Origin: Takifugu bimaculatus
Lineage: Eukaryota > Chordata > Actinopteri > Tetraodontiformes > Tetraodontidae
Length of the DNA: 64,000 nucleotides
NCBI GenBank assembly: GCA_004026145.2
Contig: CP034996.1
Span: 14,623,641 to 14,687,640 of the forward strand
Reading direction: 5' to 3'
In this document: positions 1 to 11,370 of the stretch, piece by piece
Layout of the letters: each line of letters begins with the position of its first letter
Numbering within the stretch: position 1 is the stretch's first letter
Notes under the pieces: model-generated
The model's database searches: none
Told to the model about the DNA's origin: nothing
What the model saw: the letters and a program-made list of their open reading frames with translations, nothing else
Position numbers and translations under genes: made by a program

Positions 1-700
1 TCATGAACAGCACCAGCAACACAAGTTAGATAGATATTTACATTTAAATTGCATTGTTGTGTGACCTTGGTATGACATGGATTTTTTTTCGAGAAGAACA
101 AAAGAACACGCATATTTTTATTGTCTTTCAATGTGACAAAGTTTGGGAAATAAAACCCCTCATACAGTAATGAACATTGATAAATTCTAATATTAAATGA
201 TAGAAACGTGCTTGAATTATTGGGATAGCTGTGGCTGTGCTGTTTTGTCAGTAAATTTCGGCAAGATGCTCTCCACATTTATCTATTTAAATGATGATGT
301 GACAGAATGGGCAAAATATCGAAATTACATTTTTACCAATACATAATACAACAAACATGTGATATATTTAACAGTAAAACACCATTGTGATGCAGGCAAA
401 ATTTTAATTATGGTAGAAGTGAGTGTAAGATGGGGAAGAAGAGAAGGAAAGACAGAAGTTTGAATCCCATCCAGACCCAAAAATGATAGAATTATTTTTG
501 TAGGAATGGTTTGTAAAACTTTTAATTTATAACAAAGAGAATGTGTATGTACAATTGTGAACAAGATGACATTCACATTTAAGCATTTATACAGCTGAAA
601 TTGTCAAAGAAACAAAACAAAACCCCAATGAAACATTGATACAACTACAAAATAAGCTGTAAAACTTGCAGTGGAACTCAAAGGGCAGAACAGCCCACAG
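1..700. repeat. Orphan copy of OR downstream flank and adjoining repeat segment
   Basis: Bases 1-300 match the 3' flank that lies beyond every OR gene in this window (compare 3615-3900). Bases 301-700 match the segment that precedes the minisatellite in units 1-3 (9022-9440). The OR gene that should go with this flank is absent. This looks like the edge of an older duplicate ('unit 0'). No coding sequence is credible here. Confidence 0.75.
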
Positions 701-749
701 AGAAAAGTATATTAAAAGTTACAATATTGCATTACTGTCTGTGCTTCAG

Positions 750-1625
750 TCACTGTTCTTTGGGGAGAGCCTCAGTGTTTGGACAGTATATTTTTCCTTT
801 GTACTGGCTGTGGCCAGTCTCCACCGTCCTGAACTGTCCGCAAGCTCGACAAGAATTAGTAGTGACTGTCCGATTATACTTTCTTTTTTGTTTCACATCT
901 GAGAGAGTGGAAACACGGGGCTCTGGAGCAGGAGAAGTGTTTGCAGAGGAAATGGTCAGCTGTGGTACCAAAACAAGCTGCAGCACTACAAACTTCGGCA
1001 GAATGGGCCTCTCTCTGTTGGGAGCGGAGGAATCTGGAGCTTGTGTGATCTAGGACTGAAAGAGGGTGGCTGATGGTCCACTGGAGGCAACTGCAGGATC
1101 AATTTGCCGTAACCTAGGTTTTGCCTGTCCAGCTGTATTTGCTGGCATATAGTATGGTTCACTACAGCAGGTTGAAGGGTTGTCTGCTGCATTAGTGTCC
1201 CATTGCACAGAACCAGCTGCCGCATCTTTTTGTAGTCCTGAAAATTAGAGACCATCGAGATACGCTGTGTTGTCCTCTTTTTTTGGGGCTCGTGTGAATG
1301 TTGCAAAGCCTCATGAAGATGGTCTCAATCAGGCGACAGCAGTTTGGCCACTGAGCTGGTGAACACACCATTTTGTGCTTTCTACCCCAGGAGTGAACAC
1401 AGCCTTCTTTTTAGGAGACCTGAAGCGTCCAGTTAGCAACCGGTCCTGATGTCTTGCAGCATACACAATCCTGTCTTTGTCAAATTTGTCAAGACTCTGC
1501 CACAAACCCAGAATGGTGCTAACTTGTTGATTGTTCAGGGTCAATCCTGTCTGCTCTCGTAGCTCCACCAAGTATTCAGCCAGTTCATCTACACGGTCCA
1601 TTCCAGGAATGCTGCGGTTGTCTAC
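750..1625 (-). pseudogene. C-terminal part of a transposase-like (DUF6729-type) gene, decayed
   Basis: On the minus strand, 1601-1329 encodes an acidic helical segment starting MDRVDELAEYLVELREQ, followed by a basic RSPKKK stretch. A one-base shift near 1345 leads into a second segment containing CCRLIETIFMRLCNIH. The end of the protein at 986-750 carries CRACGQ..GHSQYKGKIYC, a Cys-rich knuckle, and then a stop. I recognise these as the tail of a multi-copy, uncharacterised teleost protein family; that is memory, not a search. The frame is broken at least once, so this is a relic. It is the only copy in the window that retains the tail, because units 1-3 share a deletion of about 900 bp here. 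Confidence 0.6.
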
Positions 1626-1699
1626 AGCCTGGAAAATAAAAACTGATATTTAGGTTCTGTGGCATCACAGTTTCCTTGTCACTACTTAAATTCTTGCAG

Positions 1700-1845
1700 A
1701 CAGACAGATGTCAGGGACCCGACGAGAACCCAAATACGACACCGGAGTTCGACGGAACACAGCTTTATTATCAGGAATAGACAGCAGACAGGATTCACCG
1801 GGGAGCAGGCAGGATAGAATAGTTGGGGAAGGTGGAAGGTGATTT
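1700..1845 (-). mobile_element. Possible LTR end fragment inserted in unit 0
   Basis: About 150 bp are present here but absent at the equivalent place in units 1-3 (for example near 9520). The minus strand has AATAAAGCTGTGTTCC followed by CTCGTCGGGTCCCTGACA, which resembles the R-U5 end of an LTR. No coding part or second LTR is visible, so the identity is tentative. Confidence 0.3.
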
Positions 1846-1881
1846 ATAGATCGACTGAGAATTTATTTATTTATCACTTAC

Positions 1882-2701
1882 ATCCTGTTGTGAAGAGGAC
1901 ATGGAAGAAGGAAGCTGGGGCTGAAGCAAAACTGTAGATGACTGTAGAGGAGGCACGGCTGGAGGTGGAGGAGGCACGGCTGGAGGTGGAGGAGGAGGCA
2001 CGGCTGGAGGTGGAGGAGGCACGGCTGGAGGTGGTGGAGGCCATGCTGAAGGTGGAGGAGGCACGGCTAAAGGTGAAGGAGGCCATGCTGAAGGTGAAGG
2101 AGGCACTGCTGGAGGTGGAGGAGGCACTGCTGGAGGTGGAGGAGGCACTGCTGGAGGTGAAGGAGGCACTGCTGGAGGTGAAGGAGGCACTGCTGGAGGT
2201 GAAGGAGGCACTGCTGAAGGACAAAGAACAGCTGGAGGAGGGTAGATTTCTTTGATGGGATTAGAAACCATCAGATCTGCAATTGTTGCTTCACTTCCCA
2301 AAATATCCTCAAATCCCTCATCTGGATCTTTTAGGCTCCTCAACATCTAAGTCCTCCATCAACTGGGATGTCTCCTCAGAATTGGGGTGCATGTCTTGTA
2401 GAGGTTCATTATTCTGCCTCAGCAAGTACGGCACCATCCAGAACCATCCCAAACTCAAATAAAAACAATGCACACAGGCACTTTTGACACTACCTGCGTA
2501 TTTGGCAGGTGGTGAAAACCCTGGAACAAGTTTCCTGCCAAACACCTTCTCGTAGTTGCTGTTCACACAATGAACCAACTCCCCTGTGTACGTGCGCAAA
2601 GTTGAAGGTTCAGATGTGACAGCAGCAGCGGCCCGGTCTTGATTCCAGCGACTGAGTCCTTCCAAAAGGTAGATTTGGTAGTTCAGCAGGTTCACACTGT
2701 T
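1882..2701 (-). pseudogene. Transposase-like gene exons with proline-rich minisatellite, unit 0
   Basis: The exon with SEPSTLRTY..GELVHCVNSNYEKVFGR (about 2695-2490) is joined to the next exon, which has LLRQNNEPLQDMHPNSEET. The intron between them lost its acceptor, which is still present in units 1-3. A one-base insertion near 2332 shifts the frame before DPDEGFEDILGSEATIADL. The frame then enters the minisatellite, reading as repeats of AVPPPPP or AVPPSPP, and ends at a strong donor (GTAAGT) at 1881. Compared with the long copy at 26935-33009, all exons upstream of this block are missing. Confidence 0.65.
1949..2238. repeat. 21-bp G-rich minisatellite, about 14 repeats (unit 0)
   Basis: The repeat unit is close to GGAGGTGGAGGAGGCACGGCT on the plus strand, with A/G/T variants and one 24-bp variant near 2000. 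The unit is a multiple of three and free of stops, so several frames on both strands stay open. Confidence 0.92.
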
Positions 2702-2883
2702 CCCTTGAAAAACAAGTAAAGGAAGTAAAGTGTAAGAGATTCCTGATAAATGAGAAAAAGTGAAGAGTTACACACAGAGAACACTATTTATAAGGTAATA
2801 GTCAGAACCCCAAATCACTGTGGCTCATAGGCCAACAAATTTAAAAGCAAAACACCATTAAATCCCCTGGCCTGAACTCTCGT

Positions 2884-2962
2884 TATCTATATCTATATCT
2901 ATATCTATAGATATATCTATAGATATATATCTATATAGATAGATATATAGATAGATAGAATT
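2884..2962. repeat. TATC/TAGA microsatellite
   Basis: Imperfect TATCTA and TAGATA repeats lie exactly where unit 0 jumps from the NSVNLLNYQ exon intron to sequence matching 32820. The internal 4.4 kb of the long copy is missing at this point. Confidence 0.85.
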
Positions 2963-3002
2963 CTAATTATATATTATATATCATTATATATAATTCTCAT
3001 TA

Positions 3003-3390
3003 TATTCGCATTATACAACCAGCTAAAGCTCCGGCAGCAACTGCACAGACTTTATTGCAAAACTCCCGATGATCAAGTTACATTAGCGTTACAAATGCCT
3101 GACATGACTTGGACATATTGCATTAAGCATTTACGGTGATATTTTATGTGAAATGAAAAAAAAAAACTTAACGAATAACAGACCTCAATTTGCGCACGTA
3201 CCTTGTCAAAATCCACGGAGACGTCCGGAATAAACAGCGGGCAGATTTTTAAATTCTAAATAAACTCTAGGATCGATTGGCTTTTCCAAAGATTGAGATC
3301 CGCAGTTTAATTTAAACCAGGAAACGCTGTTGAAAGATTGAATCGGCGACGCGACTTGCTGGGTTTATACAGCTTTTCGCTCGTCGGGTA
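3003..3390 (-). pseudogene. 5' end and first exon of the transposase-like gene, unit 0
   Basis: This closely matches 32820-33230. The minus strand has an exon segment encoding FIPDVSVDFDK and ending at a good donor (AAG|GTACGTGC, exon end 3202). Upstream, the TATA-like TATAAACC and a CG-rich start region lie next to a tRNA-Tyr remnant (GCCATCGAAGG, about 3392-3402). The relic is separated from the rest of the gene by the microsatellite junction. Confidence 0.5.
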
Positions 3391-3586
3391 GCGCCATCGA
3401 AGGTTACAGTTATAGTAAAATCCTGTGGAAATCCTGTGTGCCATTAGATGATCAACACGATAAATATCGATAGTTACGTTTAATGAGCGATTTTTCCGCC
3501 TTTTTTATCTCAAACTAAAGAAAACACTGACATCTACTGACCATCTGTGGTACTGCTGTTTATACACCAACGCAGCACCTCAGCAC

Positions 3587-3600
3587 CGGTACCGGTACCG
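3587..3600. other. Palindrome CGGTACCGGTACCG (unit 1)
   Basis: A perfect 14-bp self-complementary sequence. Copies occur at the same position of units 2 (11928-11941), 3 (20873-20886) and 4 (33467-33480). Degenerate forms are at about 39827-39840 and 44248-44261. Function unknown. Confidence 0.9.
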
Positions 3601-4291
3601 CCACCAGTATCATTAACAGCACCAGCAACACAAGTTAGATAGATATTTACATTTAAATTGCATTGTTGTGTGACCTTGGTATGAGATGGATTTTTTTTCG
3701 AGAAGAACAAAAGAACACGCATATTTTTCAGTGTATCTTTATTGTCTTTCAACGTGACAAAGTTTGGGAAATAAAACCCCTCATACAGTAATGAACATTG
3801 ATAAATTCTAATATTAAATGATAGAAACGTGCTTGGATTATCGTGATAGCTGTGGCTGTGCTGTTTTCTCAGTAAATTTCGGCAAGATGCTCTCCACATT
3901 TATCGATTTAAATGCTGATGTGACAGAATGGGCAAAATATCGAAATTACATATTTACCAAAAATTAATAGAACAAACATGTGATATATTTAATAATAAAA
4001 CACGATTCTGATGCAGGCACAATTTTAATTATGGTCGAAGTGAGGATTTAATCTTTGCATTGCATCATTTGCAAAAAGTATCTGTCAACTTCCCTCGTGT
4101 TCTACTAAAAACTGTTTTAGCTGTTAAAATTGTCACAATCTAAAGGTTTGTCTGCTGAGTAATGTCAGTCAGTAGTCACAAATATGCAAATACATTCATA
4201 TTTTATACGTTTAACTAACTAACTACGTGCGACTTTTGACTTTGTTGACCCTGACGACATCTTCGGAACCGCAGATGACACATGTGCAGAA

Positions 4292-5264
4292 TTAAAATTT
4301 ATTCACCTTAATTTTGTTTTTTCTAATCAGGGCCACGGCTCTGATCTTAATCTCCTTGGTTTTCAGAGAGTAAACTATGGGGTTGACGCAGGGGGGGATG
4401 CAGGAGGCCAGAGACAGACTCAAGACGCGCTGATCGGCTTCGATCACCCGCACATAAAAGCCGACGAGGAAAATGGTGAACAATGGGATATAAAATATAG
4501 CAACCAAGATAACATGCTCCACGCAGGTACTGAGAGCTTTCATCCTGCTGTTGACCGACTTCATCAAGAACAGGGTGACCAGGATAGCGGCGTAGGTCAG
4601 CAGGATAAAAGTCAAAAGGCACAACGAGAGTCAAGACGGTTCCGGACGACGCCACGGCCCAGTGCAGCGTGTAGTCGTTGCAGGCGAGTCGAAACGTCGG
4701 CGCATAGTCACAGAAGTAGCTGCGCACTGTGACAGACTTGCAAAAAGACAGCCGTGTCATTATACCTGTTGAGAACGCGACGCGGCCCAGTGAGTAAGAC
4801 CAGGTCACGGCCACAATGCAGGACATGCTCCGCAGGGTGTTGATGGAGTTCTGCTGCAGAGGGAAGCATATTGCGATCAGCCTGTCGTAGGCCAGGATCG
4901 CCAGCGCATAAGACTCTAAAGTGATAAAGGAGTAATAGACGAACATCTGCAAGAGGCAGATGTTGAAGGGGAAAAAGTTGTCCTTCAGGAGAAACGTCCT
5001 GATCATGCTGGGGATGGTGGTGGAGTTCAGGACAATGTCGATGACAGCCAGGTTGACCACGGCCAAAAACTTGGGAGTGTGTAAACAACGATTAGAGACG
5101 ATCACGTAGATCAGCAAACAGTTGAAGAACACCGTGACCACATAGACAAACGCCAGGAAGATGAAGTAGAAGCGGATGTGGGGAAACGTCTCGAATCCAA
5201 CGACGTAGAAGCCTGGAGGGTGAATGATGATGGAGACGTTTGAGACGGTCCGCGGCAGAAACAT
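4292..5264 (-). pseudogene. Odorant receptor copy 1, frameshifted
   Basis: A seven-transmembrane odorant receptor like copies 2 and 3. It has the N-terminal glycosylation site NVS, the TM3-end motif AYDRLIAICFPL, the conserved KALSTCVEH, and NPIVYSLKTKEIK after TM7. One extra C at 4613 (GTCAAAAGG where the other copies have GTAAAAGG) shifts the frame in TM5, so the reading frame splits in two. The span is 973 nt against 972 in open copies. The ATG at 5264 matches the start chosen for the other copies. It could be a recent pseudogene or a one-base assembly error. Confidence 0.9.
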
Positions 5265-5281
5265 AGCTGGACTCCACAAAC

Positions 5282-5442
5282 CTGCACAATCCAGAAAGCA
5301 GTTCACACCACAGCATCAGCACAACTTTGACTCATTCTCCGGGACTTGATGTGACTCACCTGCTGGCCGATCCGATGGCTCAGATCTGTTTAATGCAGCC
5401 TTGACTGCACAGCTGTTTTGTCTGCACTTGGTTTTATATACG
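5282..5442 (-). promoter_or_regulatory. OR1 promoter, noncoding exon 1 and 78-nt intron
   Basis: The minus strand shows a TATA-like TATATAAAACC (about 5442-5431) and a short leader ending CCAGCAG at 5360. A consensus donor GTGAGT starts at 5359 and an acceptor GTGCAG ends at 5282, 18 nt before the ATG. The intron is 78 nt, and this is conserved in all six copies. Splicing is inferred from sequence only. Confidence 0.65.
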
Positions 5443-5931
5443 AGAGTCACTCACCTCTGGAGACAAAGATTCCAGCTCAAAACACTCTTTCAATAAACTT
5501 GCACCAGGAAGGGGGGTATCTGGCTCTCATTAAGCTTCTTCTCTGCTCAACCATCTAATTAATCCTCTGATGGCACATTAATTTATCCTTGTTTCAAAAC
5601 CAGAACTTACAAACAGCACTCAGGCGCCTTCAACAATTACATCATTATCAAACAACCGTCACCAGTTTACATTTCCTCAAATAAGCATCCTACACCAGGG
5701 AAATTATATGTGAACAAAACAATAAACAGGTGCTCTATGTGAGGGGAAAATACACATTTATCATGAACTTAAATTATTTCTGATTTATTTTCACAAAAAA
5801 TCAATTTTTGATGATTGATATTATTTTATATATCAAATTCATTCCATTTCAATGCCATTATAGATTGATTTTAATGTAGACAAATAATCACAGCCTGTTG
5901 ATGATGCACTGTTATTTAAAATAAAAGAAAC

Positions 5932-6024
5932 ATATATATATATATATATATATATATGTACTGATCCTGTGTAATAATCGTTGTTTTTATTTTTATATAT
6001 ATATACACGAACGCACACACACAC

Positions 6025-6055
<31 letters not shown>

Positions 6056-6082
6056 CACGCACTGTTATTTAAAATAAAGTGC

Positions 6083-6144
<62 letters not shown>

Positions 6145-6215
6145 GCATTGTTATTTTAAAAAAGTTCATATGTATATACTGTATATACACACACTGTTAT
6201 TTAAAATAAAAGAAA
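5932..6215. repeat. TA/CA microsatellite cluster with a repeated TTATTTAAAATAA motif
   Basis: Several TA runs and one CA run alternate with four copies of a short block, ACTGTTATTTAAAATAAA or a variant (about 5910, 6060, 6146 and 6190). The cluster lies about 0.5 kb upstream of the OR promoter. In unit 5 a Tc1-like element, and in unit 4 Rex3, begin at the first TA run. Confidence 0.9.
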
Positions 6216-6533
6216 CACATATATACATCCCATCTCTCCCACATCCTCTGCATGTACCCTCTCTCGCTGGGGTTACTCCCGTAGTAACGGTCCATCAGTA
6301 CCATGTTCTCTGCCCTGCTCCATGAATGCCTTGTTCCAGTAGCCAATTTGACATCAGGCACCCCTGGTGACCCGGGCGACGTCCGAGCCGGTATGACTCT
6401 ATCAGTTAATGTTCCGCTCATACCGAGGTGTAGGCATATATGCGTAAGGAGCCTTGCCTAAGGGCTCGCCTGGATTCAAACCGACAACCTTCCACACCAA
6501 CGTCAATGGCGTAAACCACTGGCCTATCCAGTC
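6216..6533 (-). mobile_element. R4/Dong-type LINE, 5' part, inverted (unit 1)
   Basis: On the minus strand this piece starts at 6529 with a tRNA-like head: A-box-like TAGGCCAGTGG and B-box-like GGTTTGAATCC. It then reads into an N-terminal protein segment with SRAENMVLMDRYYGSN and RGYMQRMWERWD. I recognise this as the start of the same LINE whose reverse transcriptase follows in the opposite orientation. Gap and orientation fit a 5' inversion during insertion. The junction with the sense part lies at about 6530-6535. Confidence 0.6.
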
Positions 6534-7817
6534 CCCCGATAAGATCCACGCCTACTGGCTTAAGAAGCTGACTGCACTCCATGAACGCCTGGCAGCACAA
6601 ATGAACCAGCTGCTGACATCAGGGGACCACCCAGAGTGGCTAACCCAAGGCCGGACAGTCCTCATAATGAAGGACCCCCAGAAGGGCACAATACCGTCCA
6701 ACTACCGGCCCATAACCTGCCTCAGCACCACATGGAAGCTCCTATCAGGCATCATAGTGGCTAAGATCAGCAGGCACATGGATCAATACATGAGCAGAGC
6801 ACAGAAAGGCATAGGGAACAACACCAGAGGTGCCAAGCACCAGCTACTGGTCGACAGGGCAATCGCCCAGGACTGTAGGATGCGGCACACCAACTTGTGC
6901 ACTGCCTGGATTGATTACAAGAAAGCCTATGACTCAATGCCGCACACATGGATACTAGAGTGTCTAAAGCTGTATAACATCAGCGGGACACTAAGAGAGT
7001 TCATCCAGAACTCCATGAAGCTGTGGAACACGACTCTGGAGGCCAACTCAAAGCCAATTGCGCAGGTGAGCATCAGATGTGGCATATATCAAGGAGATGC
7101 TCTGTCCCCCCTGCTGTTCTGCATAGGCCTAAACCCCCTCAGCCAGATCATCACCAAGAGTGGCTATAGGTACCAGCTCCGAAGTGGAACAACCGTCAGC
7201 CACCTCCTCTACATGGATGACATCAAGCTGTATGCCAAGAACAAGCGTGACATTGACTCTCTGATTCACCTCACTAGGATCTACAGCAAGGACATCGGGA
7301 TGTCATTCGGGCTAGACAAATGTGGGCGGATGATATCTAGAAGGGGAAAGGTGATCGCAACTGACGGGGTTGAACTACCTGAAGGGGACATCACAGATGT
7401 GCAGGACAATTACAAATACCTGGGGATCCCACAGGCAAATGGTAACCATGACGAGGCAGCTAGGAGGTCAGCCACAGCCAAATACCTGCAGAGGTTAAGA
7501 CAGGTCCTGAAAAGTCAGCTGAATGGTAAGCACAAGATCCAGGTCTTAAACACCTACGCCCTGCCAGTAATCAGATACCCTGCTGGCATAATACCCTGGC
7601 CACTGGAAGAGATACAAGCCACTGACATCAAGACAAGGAAGCTCCTCACCATGCACGGAGGGTTTCACCCTAAGTCCAGTGTCCGGAGGCTGTACACAAA
7701 GCGAAAGGAAGGGGGCCGAGGACTAGTAAGTGTCCGAACTACTGTCCAGGAGGAAACAACAAGCCTCCAAGAATACATCAAGAAGATGGCCCCCTCTGAC
7801 TCACTGCTGAGTGAATG
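6534..7817 (+). pseudogene. R4/Dong-type LINE reverse transcriptase, both ends truncated (unit 1)
   Basis: An open RT domain runs from IHAYWLKKL through SNYRPITCLST, AWIDYKKAYDSMPH (first catalytic Asp), GIYQGDALSPLLFC and the catalytic LLYMDD, to a thumb region with YKYLGIPQANG and HGGFHPKSS. These motifs fit the R4/Dong clade, whose members use a C-terminal restriction-like endonuclease. Here the endonuclease is lost: the frame runs at LLSEC into a TATACA repeat. The ATG at 6454 lies in the inverted piece and is not a real start. The element is non-autonomous, although this RT copy has no internal stop. Confidence 0.8.
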
Positions 7818-7949
<132 letters not shown>

Positions 7950-7950
7950 C

Positions 7951-8768
7951 TACTCAAAAAAATTAGTGGAACACTTTTTAATCAGAGTATAGCAACCTAT
8001 CAATCAAACTTCTGGGATATTGATCTGGTCAGTTAAGTAGCAGAGGGGGCTGTTCATCAGTTTCTGCTGCTTTTTGTTAATTAAATCAAAAACAGGAGCA
8101 TCAGAGGAGCAACAACGAGATGGCCCCCAAAACAGGAAGGGCTTTCCAGGTTGAGGCCACTTTTTTCCCTCCTCATCTCTTTTGGCTGATTTTTTACCGA
8201 CTGACATTCTACTGCTGTAGTTATTATTGGCTTGGATCAACATCTCTGTTGATAGCATGGTGCGGTACCTGGACGCTACAGAGGTTGCACAAGCAGTCCA
8301 ACTCCTCCAGGATGGCACATCAATACGTGCTGTTGCAAGGTTTGCTGTGTCTTCCAGCACAATCTCAAGAGCATGGAGGAGATTCCAAGGGACAGATAGT
8401 TACTCCAGGAGAGCTGGACAGGGCCGTAGAAGGTCCAAAAACCCTCAGCAGGATCAGTATCTGCTCCTTTGTGCAAGGAGAAACAGGATGAGCACTGCCA
8501 GAGCCCTACAAAGTGACCTCCAGCAGTCTACTAGTGTGAATGTTTCTGACCAAACAATCAGAAACAGGCTCCATGAGGGTGGCCTGAAGGCCCGACGTCC
8601 TGTAGTGGGCCCTGTGCTCACTGCCCGGCACCGTAGAGCGCGATTAGCATTTGCCATAGACCACCAGAATTGGCAACTACGCCACTGGCGCCCTGTGCTC
8701 TTCACCGATGAGAGCAGGTTCAACCTGAGCACATGCGATAGACGTGAAAGGGTCTGGAGATGCCGTGG
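7951..8768 (+). mobile_element. Tc1-like transposon, 3'-truncated (unit 1)
   Basis: It begins with the terminal sequence TACTCAAAAAAATTAGTGGA next to a TA repeat. The likely transposase ATG is 8257 (MVRYLDATEVAQAV). The protein has a helix-turn-helix (one residue short at VARFAV against VARRFAV in unit 3), a GRRRS basic hinge, and HWRPVLFTDESRFNLS with the first catalytic Asp. At 8768 the element stops and joins an OR flank fragment, so two catalytic residues and the right terminal repeat are missing. Inactive. Confidence 0.85.
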
Positions 8769-8892
8769 AACATTGATAAATTCTAATATTAAATGATAAA
8801 AACGTGCTTGGATCATTGGGATAGCTGTGGCTGTGCTGTTTTGTCAGTAAATTTCGGCAGATGCTCTCCACATTTATCGATTTAAATGCTGA
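8769..8892. repeat. Fragment of OR 3' flank fused to Tc1-like element
   Basis: AACATTGATAAATTCTAATA and what follows match 3788-3910. The junction CCGTGGAACATTG overlaps both partners by a few bases, which suggests microhomology joining. Identical junctions occur at 17020 and 26125. Confidence 0.85.
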
Positions 8893-9021
8893 TAAGGATA
8901 AAAGACTTTATTGATCCCACATCGGGGAAATTGCACGTTACAGTGGTAGCCCGTGGTGTACAATACAGAAAAGTACTAAAATAAAAAATAAAAATAAAAG
9001 ACTATTATGTTATGTACATGA
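8893..9021 (-). mobile_element. Short LINE/SINE 3'-tail insertion (unit 1)
   Basis: On the minus strand it contains TTTCCCCGATGTGGGATCAATAAAG, a tail typical of fish L2/CR1-type retroelements. It interrupts flank sequence that reads GCTGATGTGACAG in uninterrupted copies, leaving only GAT repeated on both sides. It is shared by units 1-3 and absent from unit 0. Confidence 0.5.
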
Positions 9022-9561
9022 TGTGACAGAATGGGCAAAATATCGAAATTACATTTTTACCAATACATAACACAACAAACATGTGATATATTTATCAGTA
9101 AAACACAACTGTGATGCAGGCAAAATTTTAATTATGGTAGAAGTGAGTATAAGATGGGGAAGAAGAGAAGGAAAGACAGAAGTTTGAATCCCATCCAGAC
9201 CCAAAAATGATAGAATTATTTTAGTAGGAATGGTTTGTAAAACTTTTAATTTATAACAAAGAGAATGTGTATGTACAATTGTGAACAAGATGACATTCAC
9301 ATTTAAGAATTTATACAGCTGAAATTCTCAAAGAAACAAAACAAAACCCCAATGAAACATTGATACAACTACAAAATAAGCTGTAAAACTTGCAGTGGAA
9401 CTCAAAGGGCAGAAAAGCCCACAGAGAAAAGTATATTAAAAGTTGTATCAATGGAGAATAAAAACTGATATTTAGGTTCTGTGGCATCACAATTTCCTTG
9501 TCACTACTTAAATTCTTGCTGACAGATAGATCGACTGAGACTTTATTTATTTATCACTTAC
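9022..9561. repeat. Segment shared with 301-700 and with units 2 and 3
   Basis: Repeated noncoding flank of the minisatellite. It lacks the roughly 900 bp of C-terminal coding sequence that unit 0 has between about 712 and 1630. Confidence 0.7.
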
Positions 9562-11158
9562 AACCTGTTGTGAAGAGGATGTGGAAGAAGGCTGAAGCAA
9601 AACTGTAGATGACTGAAGAGGAAGCACAGCTGAAGGTGGAGGAGGCACAGCTGGAGGTGGAGGAGGCCATGCTGAAGGTGGAGGAGGCCATGCTGAAGGT
9701 GGAGGAGGCACTGCTGGAGGTGGAGGAGGCACTGCTGGAGGTGGAGGAGGCACGACTGGAGGTGGAGGAGGCACGGCTGGAGGTGGAGGAGGCACGACTG
9801 GAGGTGGAGGAGGCCATGCTGAAGGTGGAGGAGGCACGGCTGAAGGTGGAGGAGGCACTGCTGGAGGTGGAGGAGGCACTGCTGGAGGTGGAGGAGGCAC
9901 GACTGGAGGTGGAGGAGGCACGGCTGAAGGTGGAGGAGGCACGGCTGAAGGTGGAGGAGGCACTGCTGGAGGTGGTGGAGGCACTGCTGGAGGTGGTGGA
10001 GGCACGGCTGAAGGTGGAGGAGGCACTGCTGGAGGTGTTGGAGGCACTGCTGAAGGTGGAGGAGGCACGGCTGAAGGTAGAGGAGGCACTGCTGGAGGTG
10101 TTGGAGGCACTGCTGAAGGTGGTGGAGGCACTGCTGGAGGTGGTGGAGGCACTGCTGGAGGTGAAGGAGGCACAACTGGAGGAGGGTAGATTTCTTTGAT
10201 GGGATTAGAAACCATCAGATCCGCAATTGTTGCTTCACTTCCCAAAAATCCTCAAATCCCTCATCTGGATCTTTTGGCTCCTCAACATCTAAGTCCTCCA
10301 TCAACTGGGATGTCTCCTCAGAATTGGGGTGCATGTCTTGTAGAGGTTCATTATTCTGCCTCAGCAAGTACTGCACCCCAATGAGTTCTCCTGAGAAATA
10401 TTAAATTGCGAAATTTTGACTAACAGAACTATCCCAAACTCAAATAAAAACAATGCACACAGGCACTTTTGACACTACCTGTGTATTTTGCAGGTGGTGA
10501 AAACCCTGGAACAAGTTTCCTGCCAAACACCTTCTCGTAGTTGCTGTTCACACAATGAACCAACTCCCCTGCGTACGTGCGCAAAGTTGAAGGTTCAGAT
10601 GTGACAGCAGCAGCGGCCCGGTCTTGATTCCAGCGACTGAGTCCTTCCAAAAGGTAGATTTGGTAGTTCAGCAGGTTCACACTGTTCCCTTGAGAAACAA
10701 GTAAAGGAAGTAAAGTGTAAGAGATTCCTGATAAATGAGAAAAAGTGAAGAGTTACACACAGAGAACACTATTTATAAGGTAATAGTCAGAACCCCAAAT
10801 CACTGTGGCTCATAGGCCAACAAATTTAAAAGCAAAACACCATTAAATCCCCTGGCCTGAATTCTCATTATAAAGAGTGATCATGAACATTTAGCACAAA
10901 CCTGGAATGAATCGATTCAAATGGCAGTGAAACGATTCCAGAGACGTGGAACCCCTGGCACAACGGAATGTTTTTAATACCACTCCTCCCTTTCTAGTGC
11001 TCCCAGTCTCTGTGTATAAAGCCAAACCAGGAGGGTCCTGGATGCACCTCACATGCCGCCTTTGGATGCGCCAGATGTGCTGATCAAGGAGTTGGATGGA
11101 TGTCTCCTCTCCACGGGTCCGTCTCCTGCAGTGCAGCGCAAGCTCGTCTTTTGTAATA
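9562..11158 (-). pseudogene. Transposase-like gene fragment, unit 1
   Basis: Three exons remain in order on the minus strand. One is a DDE-region fragment containing TSLESFHCHLNRFIPG (about 11158-10902). The next is the NSVNLLNYQIYLLEG exon (10688-10479). The last is the GELIGVQYLLRQ exon, which runs into the minisatellite (10390-9562). A one-base deletion relative to unit 0 (GAGGATTTTTGGG for GAGGATATTTTGGG) breaks the frame before the minisatellite. The DDE fragment is cut at 11158 by a TATC/TCCA array. No start exon or C-terminus is present. Confidence 0.7.
9614..10185. repeat. 21-bp G-rich minisatellite, about 27 repeats (unit 1)
   Basis: Same unit as at 1949. Variants differ at the CACGGCT/CATGCT/CACTGCT and GGTGGA/GGTGTT positions. 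Higher-order patterns of several units recur, which suggests expansion by unequal exchange. Confidence 0.93.
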
Positions 11159-11160
11159 TG

Positions 11161-11286
11161 TTTTCTTTCTATCTATCTGTCTGTCTGTCCGTCCGTCCGT
11201 CCGTCCATCCATCCATCCATCCATCCATCCATCCATCCATCCATCCATCCATCCATCCATCCATCCATCCATCCATCCATCCATCC

Positions 11287-11370
<84 letters not shown>

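Noticed and set aside
5839..6325. Frames rich in YIYIYI and HTHTHT
   Set aside because: Translations of TA and CA microsatellites.
8454..8816. Minus-strand frames opposite the Tc1-like transposase
   Set aside because: Antisense shadows of the transposase with no domain of their own.
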